This document shows, piece by piece, positions 53,992 to 63,952 of a DNA stretch of 64,000 nt. The stretch's first letter is position 1; the number at the start of each line of letters is the position of its first letter. Source of the stretch: Tiliqua scincoides (Eukaryota > Chordata > Lepidosauria > Squamata > Scincidae). Under the pieces are notes generated by a model. The model saw only the letters and a program-made list of their open reading frames with translations. It did not search any database and was not told the DNA's origin. The translations under genes and the position numbers were made by a program. The stretch is taken from the NCBI RefSeq assembly GCF_035046505.1, contig NC_089829.1, forward strand, positions 9,883,396-9,947,395. Direction: 5' to 3'.

Positions 53992-54928
53992 GCAGCCAGG
54001 AATTATCCCAGGAATTATTCAGAGGCATTGTGCTGTCTCTTCACTGGTTCACTAGACTGGAGAACTAGCAACTTCTTGTAAAGAAACCAAAAGGTGAAAT
54101 TACCAAGATGTGGAATTCTGCACTTTTCAGATTCTATTCATTTCCACCCTTGAGCAGATTGGAAGAACCCATATAGGTCCTGCTATAAAGTTTAAAGAAA
54201 TAACCACAAGACAGAATATGTGTAAATATGAGAAGATTTAATATTACAAAACATCAATAGAAAATAGGCAAAACACATTCCCCCTCTCCAACAAAACACT
54301 GGATTTTTAATTTTTTTTTTTTAATGCAGATGCCTGTCTACACTGGAAAACTTATGCAGGATTAATTATTATGGCTTCCTGGACCTGGTTTTGCACACTG
54401 TAGTTTTAGGAAGGAGGAGATGGGCACCTCTAAGGTGTGATGTAGGCACTCTTGCCCTTTTTATAATTCCTTAAGGCAGAAGAGGTGGCAGAGAAAGAAA
54501 GGTCTGAAAATGAAATCAGATTCAAATTGCTTTAAATATGTAGTACCAATGAAATCCCAGCAATGTAATAAAGAACACTGGGACTGAAACTTGAGAGTCT
54601 ACAGACCATTTCTCATGAAGGGATGCTTAAGCTGCTGGTGGACAGCGAGAGGCAGAGAGCAGGTACCAGCTGCAGAGAAACTCTCAGGCACCATTTTTGG
54701 GATTGATGTGAGACTTTTCCATGTACCCCAAGATAGCACAGATTAGGAAACTTGCACTTCAAGAATTCCAGTGGAGGAAGAGAGGAGTCTCGTCAAGTGG
54801 GGTGGGTGGATTTTGTTACTGTGACAAGACAGCAAATTCATCTGATCCACTTAGGTAGCATCCCAAACTCTGGACATCTTTGTCAGATCCATCCCTGCAT
54901 CCAAGCCGAGCCCTCCGAGGTCAGGTGT
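53992..54928. other. CELA2A-CASP9 convergent intergenic region, CASP9 3' UTR
   Basis: Under 1 kb separates the CELA2A poly(A) signal from the CASP9 stop. Minus-strand ATTAAA hexamers occur at about 54237-54242 and 54305-54310. Either could end CASP9 transcripts, giving a 600-700 nt 3' UTR. No repeat recognised. Confidence 0.5.
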
Positions 54929-55021
54929 TCATTTGGCAACAAAGAAGAAGCGCTTACGGAGAAAGTTAAAGCAGCCTGGCATCTGCTTGTACTTCCCTTT
55001 GGTAGAAACAGTGTATGACAC
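54929..55021 (-). CDS. CASP9: CASP9 last coding exon and stop
   Basis: Acceptor CCCCACAG|GTG. It encodes [30 protein letters not shown] and TGA. GCFNF is the caspase-9 dimerisation strand. Confidence 0.95.
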   Translation of the reverse strand: MSYTVSTKGKYKQMPGCFNFLRKRFFFVAK

Positions 55022-58000
55022 CTGTGGGGGGGGGCAGAAAAGACCGTGCCATGAAGCTGTGCTCTCACACACAGACAGTGGATGCATCTTGCACCTGGCC
55101 AACTACTTTTTGTAAATAAGCTCAACTGATGTAATGCAACTGCCACTTGCCACTGGGGGTTTCGCTCTGGTTGTCAGATGGCCACCTTCCTGGCACTGTC
55201 TGGTTGTTGGAGTGACCTCCAGATCACTCCCCTCTTAGAAGGCCCACAACGTATTAAAAGTATAATAAGACACTATAGAAATAAATTCAATAATTAACTG
55301 ATAACCCTCCTAATCCCTACATCAACCAGCATACAGCACCAGAAAAGATCCCAGGAGATGAAGAAGGTGCCACAATTAGTCAGTCAACAAATACCTGAAC
55401 TCAAGCCATTCAAGGGCTTTAAAGTCAAAGCCCACACCTTGAAATAGACCAGCAACAAGTGCGGTGAGCAACAATGAGCAGGTAGGACTAGGAGAGACAC
55501 TTCCCTGCCTGAAGCCCTGGAAAGCCACTGCCAGTCAGTGCAGGCAATTTTGAGTTGGATCAAGGATCAGACTCAGCAGAAGGGAGCTTCCTAAGCAACA
55601 TGAGGGCTCTGAGCTTGGGTATGAAGTAGGAAAAAGCAGGACAGTGCAAGATACAACCAGGAAATGAGCCTGCCAATGATCCCTTGAGGCACTGGGAAGG
55701 TGTGTGGGGTGTGTGCGATAGAGACAAAGTTTACCCTCAGCAGCATGTTCTGCAGGTCTTCAGAATGGGCATGCTTCTCCAGCACCTGGTCCAGGGTTTC
55801 GACATACCAGGAGCCACTCTCCTTATCCCTCCAGGACACAAAACCTAAGATGAAGAAAAGGCTCTGAGAAAGCAGCCAGGCCTGTGCAGATTGCTACAAA
55901 TCAAGCAAGAGCCCAGGAAACCTCAGAATGGGACACAAAGATGAGTTGTCCAAGAACTTCAGCCCTCATGTTGCAATAAAAGCATCCGATGGCTCTCCTG
56001 GCTGGAAATGACTGCTTGACAGATCTGACTGCGGACATTTCCGAAGCCAAAAAAGATCGGCCCAAGACAGCTCACTAATGTTGCCCCCACCCTGATCTGG
56101 AGGGGGTCAGAACAGAAGAGGGAGAAGAGAGAATGCCCTCTCACCCACATTTCTGCTTCATTCTCCTCTTCCTGCTTCATCCTGCTTCACCCCTCTTCCT
56201 TTTCAAAATCAGGAAGCGGGAGGAGGAGCTGCGAAAGCGTGTGGATGGAGAACGGAGCCTACTCCCAACCTGCTGCCTGAACCCAACCAGAATAAGATTT
56301 CCAGGGGATGCTAGGGGCTTCAGTACCCTGCAGAGTTTCCATGTCCCTAGTGTGATGGACCACGTGTGGGTTAGTTTTGAACCTGAGAGCGGCTGTCAAT
56401 CCAAAGAATTGCTTCCCCAGCAGAAGCGGTGTGGCTGGGTCACCTCCTCACCCTGCTGTTGCTCACCTGGAAAAGTTGAATATGACACCAAGATGTCGCT
56501 AGGGGTGGGCAAGCTGGCGACAGCATCTGTCTCATCTGAGGTGCCCCCTGCAGTCTGGAAGGGAGTTGCATCCGGCTCTAGAGTACTTCCAGAAGGTTTA
56601 CCAGTAGAAGAATCAGAATCCACTTCAAACCCCCGGTCCTTTTGCTCTACAAAAGCAAACACACACACTCAAATGTATGCATGAACCACAAAAGCAGCAC
56701 AACTGCACCTTTCTTGTTGCTGGAAGATGAGAGGACTCGGGTAAATTTATCCTCTAATTTCCTTTTCCTCCTCCCACAGTGCAAGAGCTCATTTATCCTT
56801 AAATCACAGCATGGCCCATTCCAGTCGAACTCTAATCCCTGCTCCTGAACACTTTCAAGCATTTATCATTAATCCAACATACTTCCAAGGAAATGTATTG
56901 GGAATTTTAGCTCTGTCAGCATTAAAATAAGCGTGGTTGTCTGAGAAGGGGCGGGGGTCATTCAGAGACCAAAACACACTTCATACTCTCAAAAGGAAAG
57001 TGAATTTGCAAGTGTGCAAGTCTTCTGCTGTAGCTTTGTCACTTGCAAATAAATGCTTATCAAGGTACTTGAAAACTTAACGAAGTCAGCAAAGTGAGCT
57101 TTTGGTTCATTCCTAAACATCAATATTTTTAATTGAAGAAAGAAATGCATTTACAAAAGATAGCAGGAGAGAAGGCAACAAGAATGACAGCAATAGATAC
57201 AAGTTAGTGTTTTTACAGGGCATGTGATTGTCATTCCAAAACATCAAGAATAAAGCAGACAATATATTTATTGTTTGTTTTTCTTTTCAACATATATAAT
57301 TTGTTAAATTTTATCATTGAAAAAAGTGATTCAGACCCTAAACATCTTAAACGCACATTTTCTTAATTTGCACAATGTACACGTACTGCTGAATTCAGCT
57401 TTGTTCCAGACAAGAATATATAAGGACGAGGTACACAAAATACTGGCTTTGGGGGTAGGGGGGGCCTGGAGCTTTATGGGGCCATGCTCACCTCCTCCAC
57501 AAGCCTGAATGAAGAAGAGCTTGGGTTTCCCCCTTAGGCTAGGGCAGTGGTATCCATTGAAGTAGCTGACAATTCTTTCCACTGGAATGGGCCTCCCGTC
57601 TGTTCCGTAGATTCCACCAGGGAACTGGATGTGGCTGTTCTATAAGAAGAAAGGCAGCAATGCCACTCAAGTGACAGTGGGTGTCAAGAGGCAAAGGGTT
57701 CTTCTGCCAACACTATCCTTCTTCTATATTGTCCTCCAGTGCTGTCTAGGAGGGTCAGTCAGGAGAGGGGAACACTCTGCCCTCTGCTCTCCAGACTTCC
57801 TGCTGTGGAAGCTAGGGAACAGGTTGGAGGGTGTTGGAAGGAGAGGTAGGAGAAGGTAGCATCCCCAGCAAGTGGAAAGGCAGATGCCACCATACGTCCT
57901 CTCGGTGAGCGCAATCCCAGGAGTGCACTGTTGGGAATGCCTGAATTCATGTTTAAATCATGAATACAACATTTTGGTAGAGGATGAAGGTTCCACAATT

Positions 58001-61000
58001 AATCAGTCAACAAATTTTTAAGCATGTTTCACTATCTGTAATACAATTTCATCAAACTGCCAGTTTAGAAAAGAGGCATTCCCTCCTTGCATGAGACAAA
58101 GAGAGAGGAGGGAATGTCTCTTCTAAGACTGTACCTGCTGCAGTCCATGCGTATAAGGAGGGCGCATTTTCTTGAGCACACTGGGATTTCTCCCATGCAA
58201 CTATATGCAGAGTACATTGATGAATCAACTAAAGAGGTCTTCACCACACAGCAGCCCTGTTAGTGATATGTCAGTCACATACTTAACGGTTCACAGAATG
58301 ATAGGATCAAGAGAGACGGGTCCCTGCCCCAAGGAATTCCCAATCTCAGTAGGAAAAAATGAAGCCACAGATCCATGTACCTGACAGCCATGGGAAAGAA
58401 TAACCACTAGGCAGCAGTCCAAGGAGGTGTGATCCCGCCTTGCCAGGCTCTGCAACTCCCGGATAATTTCCTACAGACATTTGTAAAGATCTTGGGTTAT
58501 AAAACATCCTCCTTAAGACCCGTCACCCCTTCATTCTTACTCAACCAACCCCAAATGTCAGCAACATGTGACTGAAAGAAACAAACACTTGAAGCCTGCT
58601 TCACCCTCCTCGACCTGTCCAACTCCTGTCTGTTTATGTAGGAAGGAGCTGTGGGGTTGAGATTCTCACCACAATGCGTCATTCCTCTGGGAATTCTCAA
58701 TCACAAGCGAGATCTCCAAGGTATAGAAAACTGGACCAAATACAGTTGGCTTCCTCAAGAGGAAAAAGTGACCAGAAGATTGGACACATGCACAGCTTTG
58801 GGGGATGCTTAGACAATCACTGTGTACAATTCTCCCATCCAAATTCCCCCCAGAATTTGGATTGGGGTAGGGGTTGAGACTCTCAACCCCTACCCCAATC
58901 CAAATGCTGCCATTTGAATAATGGCACACATACATGCAGAGATTTGCTGCCTTGGGAAAACTTATTCTTATCTGTGCAGAAGGGAGATTTCAGGTGCTGG
59001 TATTGCTGGGCAGGTGCAATGAGCCCAGGGACCCCCAACTGCTCCCTCTCATGTTGCTGTGCTGCTCCGAATCGGCCAAAACCTCCTGGCACTATCGTCA
59101 CTCCAGGAGGAGTGACAATTTTAAGACAAATATTTTGAACATTTTTAAAAACTGAAAAATGGAATGTAAACTTTCCCACCTAACTACAAAATGTATACGA
59201 GGGTGCACATTTACTCAGAAATAAATCCCACTGTGTGCAACAGGACTTACTCCCAAGTATATTTGCATAACATTGCAGCCTTAATATAACATGAGCCATA
59301 TGCTATCTTCACAGGCCATCTTTGGGAAAGACAATGGGCTAAATGAGTAGATGTGCCCTTAGGCACATTTATCAATTTGCCACCAGCCGAGCCTGATGCT
59401 TCTCAACAACAGTCCTTTGAAAAATTTTTCAAAGGCAGTGTCTGAGTGTTCCAGCTGATGATATCAACAGCTCTTGCTGCAGGAGACATCCCAGAGCTCC
59501 ACTCCACTACCTAACCTCTGACTATACCCCAGTGCAGCTGCAGGTCCTGCAAGGTCACAGGTCAGCTCCATATTCCAGGATGCATTTCTCTGACTAACCT
59601 CAGCCTTAAGATCTCTCCGAGTCAAGACTTCAAAGTGCAACGATCTGAAGCGCCTCTCCAGTCTCTTGCAATCTATGTCGGACCCAGTGCGGGTAGACAG
59701 GCCCGAGTTTTTGCTGAACATCACATTGTTGATGATCAGGCAGCAACCGCATGGGTCTGTTTTCATGGTATAAACCTGTCAATCCGTGAAAAAAAAATCA
59801 GATTTAAACAAGTCTGCTTATTAAGAAAACCCAAAAAGAGAGAAAACCAATGACCAGAATTTAAATTATGCAATTCATTCAACTAGGTTCAGGTTGGAAA
59901 AGGGAGAAAACACAACTGAAAGAGAAAATGAGAAACAGGAAATGACACAATTATGGTATGGATAGAGTAAATGGAGATTTAAATGGAGTAAATGGAGTAA
60001 ATGGAGTTTTTCACATTTTTTGAACCACCCTTCTTCTAAGGAGCTCAGCATGGTGTACATGGTTCCTTCCCTTCACAACAACCCTGTGAGACAGGCGACA
60101 GTGACTGGTCCAAGGGCACCCAGGAAGCCTTGTGGTTGAGCAGGGATTTGAACCTGGATTTTAGACCTGAATCGCAGGTCTAAGTCCCACACCAGGACGA
60201 CGACACCATTTTTCCCCCCTTGGGACATCCAATAAAACTGAGGTTTGGGGCAGACAAAAGGAACTTGCTCATCACATCAACACACAACAACTTTAGGGAA
60301 TCCTCCAGATGTGGTGACGGCCACTAGCTTAGATTAGAAAAATTCAGGGAGGAGGAAGAGGTCTAGTACTGACTTGAAGCCTTGATGGCTAAATGGAACC
60401 TCCATGGTCAGAGTACACCTCTGAATTAGAGGTCACAACCGGTGCTTAGAAGGGCTGTTGTCTTCAGATCCTACTTGCACTGTTCCTGTAGACATGCTCC
60501 TGGCCACTGTGGGAGGCAGGATGCTAGCCTTAATTTGACCTAATCTAGCAGGACTGTACTTAGATTACAAACATGCCAGTAAGACCTGAGTTATTTAAGG
60601 TCAGTTTGACAAGGTGGGGCATGCGAAGAATAAGTGGCTTTCATATATTTAACAGCATAATCAAAAGTAAATCCCGTGAGACTGAGGCTGAAATCCTATA
60701 CACACTTTCTTGGGGTAAGTGTGAACACAGGGAACTGAACACAGTGAGACTTACTTCTGAGTTCAATTGCCTAGGATTACACTGTCACTTCTGACAAAGT
60801 GTGCATAGGATTGCAGTGGGGGAAAACTGATTGATGAAGCCCCAGAATTTCAAGCATGGCACACTGGTTTGGGTGTGAACTCAGGGATGCGTATTAAGAC
60901 AACAAACTTACCATTTCTGGGTCCCTCTGAGATGCTTCCTCACCAGAGCCTAGAAAACAATGTGAGAAGCAAAAAGGAGGTGCCAGTTCAGGCACAGTGT

Positions 61001-63952
61001 TTAATTCAATGGAGTTAAGACTCCAATTCTGTGACATGCAGAGGGGTATCAATCCATCTCCACCAAGCATGCATGTTTTTATCATCTTACTGTTTCCTGC
61101 TGCCTCTTGTTATAAGATACTTTAAGCATTTTTAATGGAAAGGCAGGGCACATATTTTAAAGAGGGCAATCCTATCCACAAAGCTGACTCACATCAGGTG
61201 GGAGATGTGCAGATTTCTTACCCCGAGTGGCGACAACATCATGGGCTGGTCCTGAGAATCTCTCATTCACCACTTGGGCTGGAGGAGGCAAATATTCAGA
61301 AGTCCCAACACCTGTAAGAATAAAAGGCCGCTATTTTTCAGCAAGATTTCTGAAACCTCCAGTTTGTGAAGCCAAGACCCCACATGCACTGCTGGGTGCC
61401 TAACTCAGGCGCTGGGGCTCAGTACTCAAGGATGCATTACCCTCTGTCAAGTACAATTTGTTATGTAATGCGTTACTATTGCCAAACCAATAGTATTTTT
61501 GACAAATGCAGGATCAAATTAGGTTAGGTACCCTGATTGCTACTCATTAACAAAACAAACATCAAATGTCAACCCACACATACATTATTGGGCATTTTGT
61601 TTGCAAGTATGGTTAGCAGCCTTCAGTCTCGAAAGACTATGGTATAAGCCTACAGCACCCAGTATTCCCAGGCGGTCTCCCATCCAAGTACTAACCAGGC
61701 CTGACCCTGCTTAGCTTCCGATATCAGACAAGATCGGGCATGTGCAGGGTAACAGTTTGCAAGTATATGCAATGCTCATCAAAGAACTGACACATTACTA
61801 CTCTAAAACATTAAAACTGGACCCCGACATTCCAATTTGTTGGACATATTTTGACTGCAAAGGTTGAAAAATGGCAGACACTCTTGCTCTTCCCTTTTCA
61901 ATTTTAGCATTTTTGGATGATCCAACTGACTGCCTCATTCCCCTTGTTGCCTAGGTGGTCCCTTCCAGATCACCTGATCATGCCACCTCTCTCAAACCCC
62001 TCCTGAAACCCCATTTTGGTCTCCTTCCTTTAGTACTACCATAACCAAGCCTAAGTACATGTCAATGAATTGATTGGTTGGACTTCTTTATACCTCACTC
62101 AGGACCCCAAAATATCCAATTTTCCAGTGCCGCAGTGCTTATGGCGTATGCACTGCATCTTGTGGTGGGGCAGCAGTCACAGAGGCCTCCTTAACGCATG
62201 GGAACATTTGTTCTCTTACCCCAGGGCTGCATTGTGGTTGCACCGGTGCTGGAAAGTTGGACAGGATTGGGCTGTCAAATGTTAAAAAATATCAATGCAT
62301 TTTTCAGGACTGACATAACAAACACCTGGACAAGTTTAAAAAAATCAGCAAATCAAAAATGGATAATAGCAGAAAAAACCATTTCAACCCAAAGAACTAA
62401 AAGCCGTCTGAAACAGAAGTCTCTGAGGGCTTTCACAATTCACTTAATGTGTTGAAAAGCTTACTTGATCTCTTTCGGGAGAGAGCTGTACAAATGTTAC
62501 ATATTCCTTCCCTGTTGGCTGTAGCTTCCACCATACGCCCCTACCTCTGTCTGTCTACCCAGCATTGAAATCCAGATTGGAAACGCCTTAGATTTGGACC
62601 AAAGACTCAGACCCTGAGACAGTATATTAGACCAGTGTAGTCACAGTGATAGCACTATATTATAAATCAGTGGTTTTCAACGTTTTTCATCTCAACAAAT
62701 ACTGACAGGGTGCAAAAATGGTCAAGGCACATCATTCGCTTTTTGATAAGTGATAAGAAGCACCATGCTGCTGGTGGGGGACTCACATCCCCCAATGACC
62801 CTACTAATAAATGACCCTCCTCCAAATTCCAGCAGCACACCTGCAAACCATTCATGGCACATCAAAGTACCCTGGCACACTGCTTGAAAATTGCTGTTAT
62901 AGATGCTTGCAGACAATATGCCCAGTCATTTAATGCAGGGATTCTCAAACTGTGGGTTGTTACCCAGTTTCAGGTGGGTCCTGAGTTGGGCCCTCCCACC
63001 TGCCCTTGCATCTGGTCAGCTCCACACTGGAGCCCTCTAGATGCAATTGGAGGCAGCCCTGGGTCTCTGCAGGCCTCCAGAAGCAGCCAGAAAGTCACTT
63101 CCGGTTTACTTCTGGGTTCATGAACCAGAAGCAACTTATTGCCAGAGAAGGAAGTAGACTACAGCATCCTCCTTGGCCAAAGAACAGGTGGGTCGTGACG
63201 GGGAGAACTTTGAGAACCCCTGATTTAATGTATTAGGGCTCAATCCTATCCAGTTTTCCAGCACCGGTGCAGCTGTGCCAATGGGGCATGCACGACATCC
63301 TGTGATAGGGAGGTAGTCACAGAGGCCTCCTTAAGGTATGGGAACATTTGTTCCCTTACCTTGGTATTGTATTGCCGCTGCACCGGTGCTGGAAAATTGG
63401 ATACGATTGGGCCCTTAGATGTTTGGGCCTTTGCGTTTTCCCCTCTTTTTTGTACAACAGTTTCAAAATTTCAAGTACATTTTTTCTTCCATATGCGTGC
63501 ATACTCCATATAAGAGGAAGTGAAAACCAGGATGTCCAAAGATCACATGGAAAAAGACCTTCATTGAAGATCTAATGGTCATCAACCCATCATGGGATCA
63601 AGCCAAGGCTGCTGCAATTGACTGAGTATGATGGAAAGCGCCTACTGCCCAAAGTGCCAAATGGCGTGGGAGGATCTATGTGCACAGGTGAGCCTGAGGG
63701 GTCTTGCAAGATCTGCGCATAGCCCAACCAGTACATACCTGGGTTGCGCTGTCCAGGATGCACATGGACTTCCACTGGTCTTATGTCAGCTGGATGCAAC
63801 TGTGGCTGATCACAGCCCCCATGCAGCAATGCTGCCAGGTCGTTCTGTCCAGTTTCTTGGAGGCACCAAATGAAAGCAGGGAATGCTCGTTTTCCTCGGG
63901 TCTGCAGGTCTGTGACCAGCTGTCTAGCCTGGTCTCTCCGAGTCCCTGCTCT
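54929..63952 (-). CDS. CASP9: Caspase-9 (all but the first coding exon)
   Basis: Nine coding exons on the minus strand, 5' to 3': 63952-63739, 61311-61222, 60949-60912, 59775-59599, 58470-58381, 57639-57492, 56646-56467, 55844-55735, 55021-54929. They join in frame to 379 codons plus stop. With about 45 residues from a first exon beyond 64000 the total is near 424; human has 416. Known role: initiator caspase activated on the Apaf-1 apoptosome, cleaving caspases 3 and 7. Seen: second half of the CARD ([20 protein letters not shown]); a proline-rich linker; [10 protein letters not shown]; catalytic His in ILSHGCQ; catalytic Cys in FFIQACGG (the caspase-9 form, not QACRG); linker sites LEPD|ATPF and DETD|A; small subunit VSYSTFP...[15 protein letters not shown]; and GCFNF of the dimer interface. 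The ATPF that would bind XIAP BIR3 after cleavage is conserved. Gene order supports the call. Confidence 0.95.
55022..55734 (-). other. CASP9: CASP9 intron before the last exon
   Basis: Contains the tRNA-Ala SINE piece at 55490-55600 and otherwise unassigned sequence. Confidence 0.65.
55490..55600 (+). mobile_element. tRNA-Ala-derived SINE, 3' body
   Basis: CTGCCTGAAGCCCTGGAAAG, TGCCAGTCAGTGCAGGCAAT and AGACTCAGCAGAAGGGAGCT match the body of the copies at 17510-17760 and 4076-4222. The head is missing. Confidence 0.65.
55735..55844 (-). CDS. CASP9: CASP9 exon, small subunit (SWRD)
   Basis: Acceptor ATCTTAG|GT, donor AGG|GTAAAC. It encodes (G)[17 protein letters not shown] to [10 protein letters not shown], 36 codons plus two bases. 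Confidence 0.96.
55845..56466 (-). other. CASP9: CASP9 intron after the linker exon
   Basis: Contains a CT/GA-rich repeat copy (about 56100-56230). Nothing else recognised. Confidence 0.6.
56467..56646 (-). CDS. CASP9: CASP9 exon, inter-subunit linker
   Basis: Acceptor TTTTGTAG|AG, donor CCAG|GTGAGC. It encodes [14 protein letters not shown], then EPDATPFQ...[12 protein letters not shown] and VSYSTFP. Both known processing positions are present. Confidence 0.96.
56647..57491 (-). other. CASP9: CASP9 intron after the Cys exon
   Basis: From about 57217 upward the sequence is duplicated at 39083-40320. No transposon recognised. Confidence 0.65.
57492..57639 (-). CDS. CASP9: CASP9 exon with catalytic Cys
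   Basis: Acceptor CTTATAG|AAC, donor GAG|GTGAGC. It encodes [20 protein letters not shown] to [11 protein letters not shown], 49 codons plus one base. Duplicated at 40327-40459. Confidence 0.96.
57640..58380 (-). other. CASP9: CASP9 intron between the His and Cys exons
   Basis: Wholly included in the duplication to 40.4-43.05 kb. Contains an inverted repeat at 58074-58121 (GAGGCATTCCCTCC / GGAGGGAATGTCTC). Confidence 0.7.
58381..58470 (-). CDS. CASP9: CASP9 exon with catalytic His
   Basis: Acceptor TCTGTAG|GAA, donor CAG|GTACAT. Thirty codons, phase 0 on both sides: [20 protein letters not shown] to VVILSHGCQ. Confidence 0.95.
58471..59598 (-). other. CASP9: CASP9 intron before the His exon
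   Basis: Holds a perfect 24-bp palindrome (58855-58905), the end of the duplicated block (to about 58775) and a short palindromic repeat copy (59190-59282). Confidence 0.7.
58855..58905. repeat. Perfect 24-bp inverted repeat with 3-nt loop
   Basis: The arm beginning ATTTGGATTGGGGTAGGGG (58855-58878) is exactly reverse-complemented at 58882-58905, with ACT between. Confidence 0.95.
59599..59775 (-). CDS. CASP9: CASP9 exon, large subunit start
   Basis: Acceptor TTGACAG|GTT, donor GAG|GTTAGT. 59 codons: [33 protein letters not shown] to RRDLKAE. Confidence 0.96.
59776..60911 (-). other. CASP9: CASP9 intron
   Basis: Contains a MIR-like SINE (60005-60200), a small tandem array of AAATGGAGT (59967-60008) and a palindromic repeat copy (60683-60815). 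Confidence 0.65.
60005..60200 (-). mobile_element. MIR-like SINE with L2-type tail
   Basis: On the minus strand: AAATCCAGGTTCAAATCCCT (B-box region), the CTGTCTCACAGGGTTGTTGT core and CTGAGCTCCTTAGAAGAAGG tail. Order as at 32222-32456. Confidence 0.65.
60912..60949 (-). CDS. CASP9: CASP9 38-nt linker exon
   Basis: Acceptor TTTCTAG|GC, donor ATG|GTAAGT. It encodes (G)[12 protein letters not shown] and joins the phase-1 end of the previous exon to the phase-0 start of the next. It is poorly conserved in sequence, so the call rests on splice sites and phase. Confidence 0.8.
61222..61311 (-). CDS. CASP9: CASP9 linker exon (CARD to large subunit)
   Basis: Acceptor CTTACAG|GT, donor GGG|GTAAGA. 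It encodes (G)[18 protein letters not shown] and [11 protein letters not shown]. The proline-rich linker has little similarity to human; phases fit on both sides. Confidence 0.82.
61611..61754 (-). mobile_element. 5S rRNA-derived SINE (SINE3 type) with LINE tail
   Basis: On the minus strand the head GCCCGATCTTGTCTGATATC, then GGAAGCTAAGCAGGGTCAGG, CCTGGTTAGTACTTGGATGG, and GAGACCGCCTGGGAATACTG, then GGTGCTGTAGGCT, is 5S rRNA from about nucleotide 13 to its 3' end. The A box and C box are intact. It runs directly into ATACCATAGTCTTTCGAGAC then TGAAGGCTGCTAACC. Exact 12-bp duplications GTTTGCAAGTAT flank it (61599-61610 and 61755-61766). It is not a functional 5S gene: the first nucleotides are missing and it carries a LINE-derived tail. 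Confidence 0.9.
62103..62275. mobile_element. Degenerate Harbinger-like MITE
   Basis: AATATCCAATTTTCCAGTGC at the left and GAAAGTTGGACAGGATTGGG at the right. The interior CAGTCACAGAGGCCTCCTTA and GGGAACATTTGTTC matches 63236-63414. Confidence 0.6.
62668..62896. mobile_element. Short hAT element
   Basis: The ends CAGTGGTTTTCAACGTTTTT and CTTGAAAATTGCTG are flanked by TTATAAAT (62660-62667) and TTATAGAT (62897-62904). Same family as 8595-8822. Confidence 0.8.
62936..63222. mobile_element. Short hAT element, perfect 8-bp target duplication
   Basis: The ends CAGGGATTCTCAAACTGTGG and ACTTTGAGAACCCCTG are flanked by ATTTAATG on both sides (62928-62935 and 63223-63230). Confidence 0.85.
63236..63414. 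mobile_element. PIF/Harbinger-like MITE with TTA duplications
   Basis: The ends GGGCTCAATCCTATCCAGTT and (inverted) GGGCCCAATCGTATCCAATT, with inner GCACCGGTGC motifs on both sides. TTA flanks it at 63233-63235 and 63415-63417. Confidence 0.75.
63739..63952 (-). CDS. CASP9: CASP9 exon 2 (second half of CARD)
   Basis: Acceptor TCTCCAG|AGA, donor CCAG|GTATGT. 71 codons plus one base: [43 protein letters not shown], then linker. RRDQAR contains the basic residues that contact the Apaf-1 CARD in human caspase-9. The preceding exon with the start codon is outside the window. Confidence 0.95.

Larger units (their letters stand above)
61312..63738 (-). other. CASP9: CASP9 intron after the CARD exon
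   Basis: Rich in short elements: 5S-derived SINE 61611-61754, a degenerate Harbinger-like MITE about 62103-62275, hAT elements 62668-62896 and 62936-63222, and a Harbinger-like MITE 63236-63414. Confidence 0.75.

Noticed and set aside
61648-61754. 5S ribosomal RNA gene
   Set aside because: The 5' nucleotides are missing, it is joined to a LINE tail, and it has target duplications: it is a SINE.
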